Positions 1 through 10,346 of a stretch of DNA of 64,000 bases are shown piece after piece. This DNA comes from Coffea arabica. Lineage: Eukaryota > Streptophyta > Magnoliopsida > Gentianales > Rubiaceae. The position numbers were made by a program, and so were the translations under genes. Where the stretch lies: the NCBI RefSeq assembly GCF_036785885.1, contig NC_092323.1, positions 16,872,501 to 16,936,500 of the forward strand, written 5' to 3'. The notes beneath the pieces are model-generated. The model saw only the letters and a list, made by a program, of their open reading frames with translations, did not search any database and had not been told where the DNA came from. Position 1 is the stretch's first letter. Every line of letters starts with the position of its first letter.

Positions 1-257
1 CATCAGAACATAAGGGTCGATTTATGCTGATACTTTCTTCTTAATAGCCATCGCACCCCATAGAGACTCAATAAAACCTGCAATTACAAAGACCTTTTTT
101 TTTTTTTTTTACACTTTCCCCCTGTTTCCCTGTTTAACCGAGAGACCTAAACATCTAGACCCAAAACCAGACAATCTTATAAGCTTCAATAGTAATGCTA
201 AAATGTACAAAACAAAAGCTATTTTCTCAATGCTACAACTACGGCAATCTTCAAGAC
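1..257. other. left-edge flank, 3' side of the membrane-protein gene
   Basis: No coding exon is recognised here. The stretch holds a poly-T run near 97-110 and AT-rich sequence that would be the 3' untranslated region of the minus-strand gene ending at 258. Further exons of that gene cannot be excluded. Confidence 0.3.
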
Positions 258-632
258 TCAAAGCCAATTGATGATTAATTCAGCTAAAACAACGAAAATC
301 AGCAAACAGCAAACCACAAAAAACAAAACCCATTTCTCAGAATCAGCAAAGATGAGATCTTTATCATAATTGGAACCAGAAACGAATAAAAAAAAATGCA
401 CCTGTTCGATTTTGGAATTCTTCTCTCCTGATGTTATTGATGGAGGCTTTCTATCTTCATCTTCCAAGATATCTTTGCTGTAGAATGTGAAAATGAAGAT
501 TGACAAAGCAAAGAGGATGACTATGTAGTATGTGATTGATAAAGGAGATGAATATCTTCTAAAGTAGATGGATGAATTCTTGGAGTGAGAAGAGAAGCCT
601 CTGTAGTTAACCATCTCTTCTGAGTCTGTCAA
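258..632 (-). CDS. small protein with two membrane segments, function unknown
   Basis: A 124-residue open frame starts at an ATG at 632 and ends with TAA at 258. I do not recognise the family. It has a hydrophilic N-terminus rich in Ser and Tyr, a hydrophobic segment at about residues 30-50, a charged acidic and lysine-rich loop (about 51-78), and a strongly hydrophobic C-terminal segment (about 101-122) ending two residues before the stop, as in a tail-anchored or two-pass membrane protein. Upstream (640-760, antisense) is a CT/GA-rich stretch typical of a plant 5' leader. A GTGCAT donor-like site at about 405 (minus strand, just after a CAG) could instead end an exon there, in which case the C-terminal half would be read-through; the open frame ending in a good membrane helix argues against that. 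Real-gene status is moderately supported, function is not. Confidence 0.45.
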   Translation of the reverse strand: MTDSEEMVNYRGFSSHSKNSSIYFRRYSSPLSITYYIVILFALSIFIFTFYSKDILEDEDRKPPSITSGEKNSKIEQVHFFLFVSGSNYDKDLIFADSEKWVLFFVVCCLLIFVVLAELIINWL

Positions 633-942
633 CTCATCAGAGAAAGATCTCTCTGTTACTTATTGTTAGCTGTTTTTTGACTCACGTTCAGTTGGGTTCC
701 TCGCTGCTGTTTTCCAGGAAGAGGGGAGAGGGGTCGGAGATGCAATATGTGAAAAATGAAAACTGACAAGTTGGGAGGAATTACTCAATGGCCAGCTTGA
801 GCTTGGCTTGATTAGAGTTGGTCGAGCTGGGTTAATTATTAACTAATTAAGGGGGAAAATGAACAAGATTTTGGTATTTAAAATTTTAAACTCAGCCTGA
901 ATTCCTCCCAAATGGGTATAAAATTGAAAGTTTATCTCATAA

Positions 943-996
943 ATCAAACTTTTAGTTTTATAAAAAGGGTCAATTGCACTTTGCACCCATCAACTA
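943..996. repeat. left unit of a short tandem repeat split by solo LTR A
   Basis: The unit contains GGTCAATTGCACTTTGCACC and recurs almost unchanged at 4133-4187. Removing the 3.1 kb LTR and one copy of its target duplication puts the two units about 75 bp apart, so the LTR inserted into an existing tandem repeat. Confidence 0.6.
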
Positions 997-3900
997 TGTG
1001 AGAATCCGTAATTTTCTTATTTTCTAGGTTTTATTCTTTCTAATTGCGTGCTTTTCTGCATTTTCTTTATTAGAAAAATTTTCTAAATAATTTTTATGAG
1101 TAAATATAGTTTTTAGATGATTTTTCTAGTATCGGGTAGTTTTTGAGAAATTAAGGGCGTATACCGGACGTGGGACCTGCTAGTGCGGAAAGTTCGGTAA
1201 AATTCGGCCAGTTAGGTTAAGTATTGGATACTGGGTTTATTTTAGCAGGTGTTAAAGAGATAATTAGAGGTTACTCAATGGATGAGAGTTGGAGAGACAA
1301 AAGGATAGCCATGCATTAATGGTAGTGACAAGTGTGAGGTTAATTCTTGACTTTGACAACTATTCACTACTTTACCAATTAAATCAAAAATTACCCAAAA
1401 ATCATCTTCATTTCAAGCTTCTTGTGGCCGGCCTCTCTAGAAAGAAAAGAAAAGAAAAGCTCTCCAATTTTTTGCTCCAATCTTGCTCAATTCAACAAAC
1501 CAACCGATTAATCTTGAATTTTCTCCATAAAAACCCTTAGTTTAGTGATTGTTAGGTGATTAGTGAAGTGGTTTGGAAGACTAAGATGCTAAGTTGTCTC
1601 CTTTCTTTGGTTGATAAGGTGAGTAGTTAAGGAATCTCTCTTTTCTATCTAATGATGTTTAATTAGTGGCTTGTGGTAGTCTAAGAGGTGATTTTGTGGG
1701 CTATTTCATGATTTTGGTTGAGATTGGTGAATTTTTTTATTTATTCATGATTTTTCTATTTTTATATGTTTAATATTGATTGGCCATGGATGATAGTTGG
1801 GAATGATCTAGAATGAAACTATGGTGCCTAAATTGTGGTTATTTGCGGAAAATTTCCGCTTTGAAAGGAAATTTCAGAATTAGGGTTTCAATTAACCCCA
1901 TTCTGCCCGGTACAGTTTCTCCTAGTTAGAGACTGAATTAGCCTTAGGCTAAAACATAAAAGTTGTATAGAATGATATTTTATAGTTGCCTGCAAAATTT
2001 CAACCCAATCGGAGCAACGTATCCTGTGAAAAGACCAAAATACCCCTGCTGCCCTGTTTCTGTCCGAAACTGATAATCAGCTTCTGTAATTGGTTAGTTT
2101 GACCGGGAATACTACTGATTTAGTTGTCAATGTCTTCTTAAGAATTATAGCCTTGTATCTTAGCTTTCAAATGGTTTTGGAATTACCTGAATCGGAGTTG
2201 TGTGTGCTGAGATATGCTTGAATGAATCGGTACTGCTAGTTGAATTTCACAGTGAGCTTCGAACTGGAAAAATTTGAGGTCGTTTTGGTAAATTTGACCT
2301 AGTTAAGATGAGAACTGGACTAAGTAGTTTTCATCAAAGATATAGCCCTCTGTCTTAGTTTCGAAACGGTATAACTTGCACTTCAATCCAATAAGCGTAG
2401 TTTAGGTTATGTCCGATACGCTAAATAGCGGTGAATCTGCCTTTTTGGTTCCTTAGCTTAAAGCTTATTTCCGGTCATTTTTCTAGCTAAATCTTGTACT
2501 TGGATGAATTTGAGTCTATTGAACGGCTGTTGTGATGAATTTATATTGTGTATGATTTTGGGATTGATTGAAGAAAATAATGAAGCCATAAGTGACTGGG
2601 AAAATAGGTAAATACAGAGGGCATGCTACCCAAAATTTTAGGGCTACGCGATTCCTTCAATTGAGTTGATCTTAGTACAAATGAAGGGTTTTGGGGGTTG
2701 TTTGTAACCCTAGGACCATCTGTTATCGTTTTGCTCAAAAGTCATATTTTATTCTTTTGTACTAGTACTTAACCTGGAAAGACGTACGACATATAGTCGA
2801 GTCTCACTTGTGCATTCCGTTTACTCGATTTTGGGATGTGAAACCTTCAATTGTTTTACTTTGATGATTTTAGGGTTTCTTGGCGATTAAAGCCAGTTTG
2901 AAGTGAAAACTTTTGAAGTATCTGTACTTGAACCGGTGAGTGTACCACTCCCCTCATTTGTTGTTTAACTTAATTTCTGCACTTACAATCTGTGATTTGA
3001 ATGACTGAACTATATGTTTATTCTGCTTGACACGAGGGTGTACTTTATCACACTCGTTCTCTTATCTGTTTGTATGCCTCTTGACTATGTGTAATCTGTT
3101 ATCTGTATCTGAGTCTGTTCGGACGTCGTTTGGAAGCTGGTATCCAACGACCTTTCTGTGACCTCTGGGTTCAACACCTGTGGCAAGTTATTCGAGTCGA
3201 GTCGGCAAGGGCCTAGTCGATTAGATAACGAACCACAGTAGTCTGTTTCAGGAATTTTTGGGTATTGAGACCCTTGATTCCGGTATACTCGAGTATTACC
3301 ACTTCTATTCTGTTGAGGTGTTCGGGTCCGGTAAGGGGTATGTGTGGTGATTGGGATTTTGGTGTAAAGTGGTGCTCTACTGGATTGGATTGGTTACTTT
3401 ATTTGGAAGTTGACGGAGTGTCAACTATTATTTGATCAAGTTTCGGTGAAACAAATGGGAATTTGGCTCCTGAGAGCCACCCGCATCCTTTCTATCTATG
3501 GTGTTGTTCATTTCTTTATTTGATTTGCGTATGTAATAAATTGAATATAGAGTTCCCTTATTCTTACTTGCTTTTATTTTGGTGCCTCATTGAGCGTAAG
3601 CTCACCCCTTTCCCGTTACCTTTGTTTTCCTTACAGGGAACCACATTTCGAACTATGATTTTGAGAAAAGGGTGGAGCTAGTGTAAACGTTCTTTTGTTA
3701 GCTCTTGTGTAATCAAAACCCTAATTGTCTTTTAATTCAGTGTCACGCTTTTACTTGTAAAATTTTCAATGAATGTATATAAGTGTTTTATCATGTACAT
3801 TAAGTGTAGTCCTCTGAGCTGGTACCTTTGCGTTTGTTGAGATGCTACTGTAACCATTGGATGGTCGGATAGGCACTATTCATTTTCCGTTTCGATTTGT

Positions 3901-4107
3901 TTTCTGTTTCACGATTTTTCTTTGTGTAAGCGCACTAACGTATTCCGAAACATTCTGAGTTGTGTATAACCGTCTTATTGTTCTTTTGGGGATTCGTTTG
4001 TGCGCTATATCGGGTTTGTATGATTCGACTCCGTAGTCCTGGCGAGAACTGGGCAGGCGGTCTGCCGAACCCTCTGATTCGCCTTAGGGGAAGGTGGGGC
4101 TGTCACA
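997..4107 (+). mobile_element. solo LTR A (about 3.1 kb) of a large-LTR retrotransposon family
   Basis: The element starts TGTGAGAATCCG, ends GGGGCTGTCACA, and is flanked by a perfect 5-bp target duplication AACTA (992-996 and 4108-4112). TG...CA ends with a 5-bp duplication are the hallmark of LTR retrotransposon integration. No internal coding region, primer-binding site or second LTR is present, so it reads as a solo LTR left by LTR-LTR recombination. Its 3' end (about 4020-4107, with TCCTGGCGAGA, GGGCAGGCGG and ATTCGCCTTAGGGG) recurs in inverse orientation at the start of element B (28843 onward), and the start matches the other end of B at 40127-40138. Family membership of A and B therefore rests on both ends plus central motifs such as the GGAGTGTCAAC segment. 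The short ORFs inside are not gene-like. A non-autonomous element without separate LTRs is the alternative. Confidence 0.75.
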
Positions 4108-4132
4108 AACTATGTCTAGTTGGACTGTGAAC

Positions 4133-4187
4133 ACTAAACTTTAATTTTATAAAAGGGGTCAATTGCACTTTGCACCCATCAACTATG
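4133..4187. repeat. right unit of the short tandem repeat
   Basis: Near-identical to 943-996, including the motif GCACTTTGCACCCATCAACT. See the left unit. Confidence 0.6.
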
Positions 4188-5307
4188 TCTACATTTGAAT
4201 CCAAAATATTTCACCTTTTCTTCCTTTATTTTTCAACTGAAAATGGTGGTGAAAGAGTTCAAATTGAAATTTGTTGTTGGAGAGAGCTGAAAATCATAAA
4301 TAGGATGTTTATAGAAAAAAGAAGGAAAAAAAGGGGAGGGGGGGATGGATTTTTTTTTTTTACTACACGGGAAATGCGAATAATCAAGCGAGATTAAGAG
4401 GTGAAGGTTTTATGGTGATTGTATTGGATGTTGTAATTGTTCACTATTGTAAAATTTGTACATGGAAAATTTTTTTCATTTATTTTTCATTTTTGTCAAA
4501 TTAGTTCTTTATGAGCTTTTAGGTACTATTGTTTTTCTTTTTCATTAGTTTTTTTTATTGTTTGATTAGTTCTGAGTTACTTGCTCAATGCATTAATGTG
4601 CAATTTATGGATTCATCATTACATCATCAATCTCCAGAATCCAGAGTACTTGGAGATGTATTATTTGTAAGCATACTCTTGAGTCTTCTTTTCTTTTTCT
4701 TTTTCTTTTTTTGATAGAGAAGATTGTTTCATTTAATAAATCTGTATTAGTGTTAGAAAATACATCATATCAAATATGACACGGATACATATAAATATGA
4801 AATTAATAGATATGACAGATCTGAAAAAACACATCACTCTGCAAGTAGATTATAGGATTTTAATCAACATCCCATTATTTCAGTACAAAAGCTGATTACA
4901 TTGATAAATAGTGCTAGCCCACTACATCAAAAAATTCTGCATCTAAAAGCCATCATCTCACCAGAATTTTCTTCTTGAAAGCTGTAAACTGATAGTATGA
5001 GAACTCATTATTATTATTCAAAATTACACTTCAGTTAATTAGAGTTCACATGATACATTAGAACCAAATTACCCCAAGTGTCTTACGGTTCAAATAATTA
5101 GAGCTTGGGGTGCAAATTGGAAAACAGGATAAGTTGAGAGTGCAAATTTGATTTAACCTACTAACTAACGATTTTTGGGTTTAATTTGTTCAAGGTTGTT
5201 AATAGAGGGAATAAGTGTGATAGATCTAAAAGTTTAGAAAAGTAAAATTGAGGCAGGAAAATGAGAATTGATCATAGATTAAGGGGAACAAAGTCAAACA
5301 AGTCCTT
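4188..5307. other. intergenic, no gene recognised
   Basis: AT-rich DNA with homopurine and poly-T tracts (about 4315-4362 and 4690-4712). Open frames here are short and low-complexity. I see no conserved domain or element ends. Confidence 0.4.
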
Positions 5308-5739
5308 GTGAATACAAGTTCTTGTGAATTCAGCATTGGGATTACAAGGGACAAGCACGAACCATGGTTAGGCATTGGAATCTGTCTAATAGGAGGAGCT
5401 CAGGGAACACACACAGGCTGGGCAATGCGTGAAACCAGTTCAGGATCTTTCTTGCTGGATGAAGCATTAGCTCTAAAATTGGCAATGTGTAAAGTTGCTG
5501 AAATGCAACCCAGAGTGGTCCAATTCCAAGTGCAGAATCAGCAGCTCCTCAACCTTATTCAATCCAAACAAGCATGGCATATCAGATTAGCAACTGTGGT
5601 GGAGGATATTGTTCAACTTAGACTTTTGTTTCATATGTGCTCCTTTTGTCTAGTTCAAAATGATAACTATCATCTAAGCTTCAAGCTTAGTACTTATGCT
5701 TTAGGCATTACTTTTGATGAGGAACTTTTGTTTCCTTAG
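5308..5739 (+). pseudogene. fragment of a retrotransposon-type RNase H (RVT_3-like) domain
   Basis: The 143-codon open frame has no ATG at its start; the first methionine is about 40 codons in. It resembles the RNase H-like domain found at the C-terminus of plant LINE reverse transcriptases and in many derived plant genes: Trp-Ala-Met-Arg strand, the DEALALKLAM helix carrying the family's Glu-Ala, and a later DIVQL...CSF segment followed by an Asn-rich helix ending STYAL. The N-terminal strand with the first catalytic Asp is absent or unrecognisable, the usual Ser-Asp-Ser is replaced by FQVQNQQ, and the late Asn-x-x-Ala-His is degraded. It is therefore a catalytically dead fragment, probably a 5'-truncated LINE tail or a captured piece. 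No poly(A) tail or target duplication was identified. Confidence 0.6.
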
Positions 5740-7480
5740 TGGTTAAATGACCGCTTGTATAGTTTCATCGAGCCTTTGCTCGTACTTGTACATCTTTTGA
5801 AAAGGAATACAACCATATATCGTTTTGGAAAAAAAAAGAAAAAAGAAAAGAATACAAGTTCTTCCTTTTCCATTTTCATTTTCAGTTTTCATCCGAAAAG
5901 AACATAAAAATTATAATTCAGGCAAAAGGAATTGCGTTGGTGACTAAACAACATTTTTTCCATACGTTATTATAATTTTTGTTTGTTTATCTGTGAGAAA
6001 TTACTAATTTACATCAGTTAATCATTAGCCTAAAACTATTTTGTGTCTAAACTTTTTCCAATTTAGAATTGCAGCCAGGCAAAGAGTGATTTTAGAATTT
6101 GCCAAAAATTCATTCGTGTAATATGGATTTTGCCCAAATCATTAGGATCATTGGGAATAATCCGAGTCCCACCAGAATTGATAATAACCAATTAATCTTG
6201 GCCACATTATATGATATTTTCACCAACAGGATTATTCACTTTCTTTATTTAGTTTTACTTTTCCAATTCATTAACTTTGCACAAACTGTACTAGCGATTA
6301 AAGCAAGCATGCACCAAATAAAAATTTATTTTCGAAAAAATTATTTCTATGATAATTGACTCCACATTTTGAGAATAAATATGTAGAAGATTTTTGCTAT
6401 ATGTTCGTGTAAATGAATAGTTATTTAAACAAGGGAAATATTATTTGCACTCCTATTTTTATTAATCACATTCCCACGATCATTCTAATTATATAGTTTT
6501 TATTTATTATACTATACAATAAAATAAATGGTAGGAATGCAAATAACAAAAAAAAATGCAAATAACATTTTCCATTTAAAAATAGTACTATTTGGTTATT
6601 GAATGGTAATGCAATTACTTAAGAATGGTAGAGGGTCCAGACTGGAGAATTGGAAAAGTTTAGATAACGTTCTGATGAAAATTGAGCGGTAGCGTGAATG
6701 TGTGATTAGTGTTCAGTTGTGGAGCAATGAAATTCAATTCCAAGGTGTGACTTTTTTCTCTTTTTTTTGGCAATAGATTAGGATTATTGTATCATTATAA
6801 ATAAGGATATATATATATATATATATATTTTTATCGACACGATAACTTCTATATTACAATTATTCCTACTCAATACTAGGGAATGAGGGAATCTAAAGAA
6901 GTCAAGAGGAATCAGGTGAATCATCACCGATTCAGATGAATACCTACGCACCCACTGACAAAATATTTCCAAGAAAGCCTGGTTATTAGAATAAGTATAT
7001 ATAAGATACTGTAAATATGACTATTGTTTTCCTTTTTTTAAATATGACTGTGTGTCAACACCAAATTAATACTCAATCTTTGTGTATTGTATTGTATGTA
7101 TAGGTGTGTTACGTGTGTAGATAACCAATGGCTTGTTGGTCACCATAAAACCTTTAGTGCTCTGTGGGGTGTTTTTTTTTTTTTTTTTTTTTTTGTTGAT
7201 AAAAACAGGTTGAAATTTTGAATCCGGTAGTAAAATGTTTCCTGGTTCCTGTATTGAATTCGCATGCAGCATTTTTTTCCCCAGTTTTGGAAAGTACAAA
7301 ATCATTTTTTTAAAAATAAAAAAAGAAATCAATAGTCTGAATCCAAAAGGAACACGGATTCCCTTAACATAATCTCTCAGGGTTTATTCTGATATAAATT
7401 ATAAATTTGTCAGATATCTCTCAGCTCTCAGACGATGCTAGAAAACTGAAATATTTCTGACGGATTCATGCGTTGAAACG
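5740..7480. other. intergenic and upstream region of the SIN3-like gene
   Basis: AT-rich, with a TA dinucleotide run near 6810-6830 and a poly-T run near 7172-7194. No gene or bounded transposon was recognised. The last 200-300 bp should contain the promoter of the gene at 7481, but I see no TATA box I would defend. Confidence 0.4.
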
Positions 7481-8332
7481 ATGGAAAAACCAAGCCTAGA
7501 GGATGCATTGGATTTCATCTTTGAAGTGAAACGAGCATTAATCAGTCATCCAAACCAAGAAAATAACAAGTACAATCAGTTCTGTTTTGCCCTCGATGAG
7601 TTCTATCGTCAAAAAATCAGTGCAGAATTTTTAGTATCAACATTGGAAAGTTTATTTGAATCCCATGAAAATTTGCTCTCAGGGTTCAAGAATTTCTTGC
7701 CTGAGGATCAAGAAACTAAAAGGGTCACTAATTCTTGTCGAAACAAGGGAAATTCTGTACCTGAATTCCAGAGACAAGCATGCAATGAGTTTATTTTTAA
7801 AGTCAGGGATCGATTCAGGAACAACCCTGAAGTATACGCTTCATTCTTGGACATATTGGTCTTGTATGGAAGGGGCGATAAAAGTATGATCGAGGCTTAT
7901 GAGATGATTTACAATCTGTTCTTTGGCCATGCTGATTTGATACGTGATTTTGACAGTTTCTTCAGTGATCGAGATGAGAAAGTTCGAAAAGAGATCGAAA
8001 AGATTCAGGGTTTTGTAGATGAAGACTGGTTGCATGAAGCTGATAGATGGAAGTCTCTACTGTCTTCAGCCAAAAAGGTAGCCAAGAGAGTCATAGCTGG
8101 AGAATGTCTTGATGATGATACCAAATTCACGCCCATGAACTTACGTTGCATTGAGAATTTGTATGGCGAATATGGTCCAGAAGTAATGCAGGAGTTGAAC
8201 AACAATCCTGGAAGGGTTTTGCCCATTATTTTACCTCGTTTGAACCAGAAAAAGTTGGAACTTAAACGGGTTAAATCTTGTATGATCAAATTCTTGCGTG
8301 AATGTCGGCATCGCCGTCATGGAATAGAATGA
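7481..8332 (+). CDS. short SIN3-like corepressor with two PAH domains
   Basis: A single uninterrupted 283-codon frame from ATG to TGA. Residues 6-74 and 96-163 each look like a paired amphipathic helix (PAH) domain, the four-helix fold by which SIN3 scaffolds bind repressor peptides: both have the DALxFI/ACNEFI start, a short loop, a YxxFxxxLxxF-type second helix and the LFxxHxxLxxxFxxF ending. Residues 215-271 (FTPMNLRCIENLYGE and a following LPIILPRLNQK segment) match a stretch that in full-length plant SIN3-like proteins lies well beyond PAH3, after the histone-deacetylase interaction region. Full SIN3 proteins are over 1000 residues with many introns; this one lacks PAH3 and most of the HDAC-interaction region and has no intron. 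The likely role is nuclear, either a reduced corepressor or a competitor for PAH ligands (inference). The lack of introns suggests a retrocopy or a rearranged paralogue. No stop or frameshift breaks it. Confidence 0.8.
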   Translation: MEKPSLEDALDFIFEVKRALISHPNQENNKYNQFCFALDEFYRQKISAEFLVSTLESLFESHENLLSGFKNFLPEDQETKRVTNSCRNKGNSVPEFQRQACNEFIFKVRDRFRNNPEVYASFLDILVLYGRGDKSMIEAYEMIYNLFFGHADLIRDFDSFFSDRDEKVRKEIEKIQGFVDEDWLHEADRWKSLLSSAKKVAKRVIAGECLDDDTKFTPMNLRCIENLYGEYGPEVMQELNNNPGRVLPIILPRLNQKKLELKRVKSCMIKFLRECRHRRHGIE

Positions 8333-8488
8333 TTTCTTGCTTCTGTTTTTTATTTTCTTCCCCTTCTTTTGTTTTTTAATTTTTTAACATCCTTTTCTTG
8401 TCTATATGCTTGATTTTACTCTAAGCCTGCAGGCCTGCCAGTATGGTTCTTCAGTTTCATGAAGAAAGAACATCTGAACAATTCTGAC

Positions 8489-8494
8489 AATAAA
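8489..8494 (+). terminator. poly(A) signal of the SIN3-like gene
   Basis: AATAAA lies 157 bp after the stop codon, preceded by a T-rich 3' region (8340-8400). It is in a suitable position for the polyadenylation signal. Confidence 0.5.
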
Positions 8495-8725
8495 GATTGA
8501 TTTTGGTCTGAAATCTGAATACAAAGTATAGAAGATGGGATTCTGTGGTGAAGCGGCCAATTCTGGAGTCGAGTGCTAAATATGTTTCTTCATAGTATGT
8601 CTCCTGCCCAATGCTTCCATAATCAATCAAGACGATACTAGCAAATCCATCACCCCATTGTCAACAGTTCAAAGACTGAACTTAACTGGAAGGTGAATTG
8701 GTGTGTGGTATTCCTAGTAAAGTTT

Positions 8726-9227
8726 ACAGAAAAATGCAGTTTTGGTACCCAAACTTTGACACATGAACAGTTTTAATCTCCAAATTTTGGACAAAAACAA
8801 ATCTAGTACCCAATTTTTCAACTATTGAGCACATTTAGTACCCTTGATGGATTTTTCCCAAATTACTACTGAAAAAAGTTACGTAATAGTCATATGTCCG
8901 AAAACTATTGTATAAAAAAATGCCAAAAAAATGTTAAGGACTAATAATTTTATCAAATAAAATATTATTCTGACACTAAGTACTAAATTTAAAAACTAAT
9001 AATTTTATCAAAAGGATATTTTACATTTTATGATATTTTTTTATTAATAGTCGTTAAACATGTGACTATCACATGACTCTCTCAAGTAGCAAAATGGGAA
9101 AAACCATCAATAGTACTAAATGTGCTCAAAAATTGAAAGTTTGGGTACCAAATTTGTTTTTGTCCAAAGTTTGGGAATTAAAACTCCTCATCTGTCAAAG
9201 TTTGGGTACCAAAACTGCATTTGTCTC
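8726..9227. mobile_element. Mutator-type MITE (502 bp) with 9-bp target duplication
   Basis: Terminal inverted repeats of over 100 bp begin CAGAAAAATGCAGTTTTGG and close with the complement (CCAAAACTGCATTTGTCTC). The element is bounded by a perfect 9-bp direct repeat TAAAGTTTA (8717-8725 and 9228-9236). Nine-base duplications are characteristic of Mutator-like elements. It has no coding capacity and is likely to fold into a long hairpin. Confidence 0.8.
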
Positions 9228-9655
9228 TAAAGTTTATATAATCTGAAATCCCTTTAGATCACAAATCAGGTTATCTTTGCAACTGTAGTACCTCAATTTC
9301 ATGCGTACTAATTAGACTCCAAAGTCTAAATATCATCCCAATGAAGTATTGAATCTAAGCCTTGTATACATTTGCACACAGTAAAAGGGCGTCTTTTCTG
9401 TCAGGACTTAGAACTGAATACTGATTGTCTCGCCTTCCACTTTCTGTTTATTAGTAAATCCGATGGAATGCAAGCAACCAGAGACAGGTTCTTTTGACAA
9501 TTTACAAAGATCGATTCTCTTTTTCCTAGTGATTAGTACTGATAGACTACAATTTCACTGAAAGATGCCTGTATTTTGACAAAGGTTTGATATTGCTTCA
9601 AGTGCTTTTGATATATATAATCAGCAAAATCTTTGAAAAATCTGCCTGTTCCAGT

Positions 9656-9791
9656 TAAATCTAATGCCCCTTGAATAAATCTAATGCCCGCGGGGCGGTT
9701 GTCCGCGGGGGACGGGGGGAACTAATAGGCAACAGGGCGGGGGATGGGGGAGGGGTCCCCCGCCCCAACCCCGCCCCGTTGCCATCCCTAT
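9656..9791 (-). mobile_element. GC-rich hAT-like MITE fragment
   Basis: A short island of very high GC in AT-rich DNA. Read on the minus strand it starts TAGGGATGGCAACGGGGC, a form common at the ends of plant hAT-type miniature elements. The left end is not clear; a 14-bp direct repeat (AAATCTAATGCCCC/G) at 9656 and 9677 may mark a rearranged edge. Confidence 0.4.
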
Positions 9792-10346
9792 ATTCAAGGT
9801 TACATTTTAATTTTGCAAGTAATTGCCACATTTACGTTCTTCTGACTTGCTGTGCTATAATCAGAGAAGCATTCCAGTATTGCTACAATACCTCAATCAT
9901 CTTCATAACTATTTCTTGATATTCATGCACTTGAATAATTCATATGATGCTTGGGATTCAGTCGAGAATATGAATAAAACCAATATGGAAATTAAAAGAC
10001 TTCTTTCTTAAACAACAAAATAACCCTGACTTTGAATTAAGTGACTACAGAACTTGTACAAGTTTAGAGAGGAAAAAAGCCTTTGATTAAGAAATCTTTC
10101 GGCCCTGTATTAAAAATGAATGCTGTTTCTAAAAGGAGAGTAACATTTTATACATGATATTTATGGTAAACGCAATGCCAATTTCTAACTAACCTGTAGT
10201 GTGCATTGTACAAAACCAGTATACCGTCACAGCTTCAGAGTAAAACAAACGCATCATGACCGATTGAACACTGGAGACTCATTTATTAATCTATAAACCC
10301 CAAGAGCAAAACATAGCTTATATCAATAGCTCGTTCAACACCTGCA
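9792..10346 (-). other. 3' flank and 3' untranslated region of USE1
   Basis: No coding sequence recognised. The part next to 10346 should be the 3' untranslated region of the minus-strand SNARE gene. No transposon end was identified. Confidence 0.35.
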
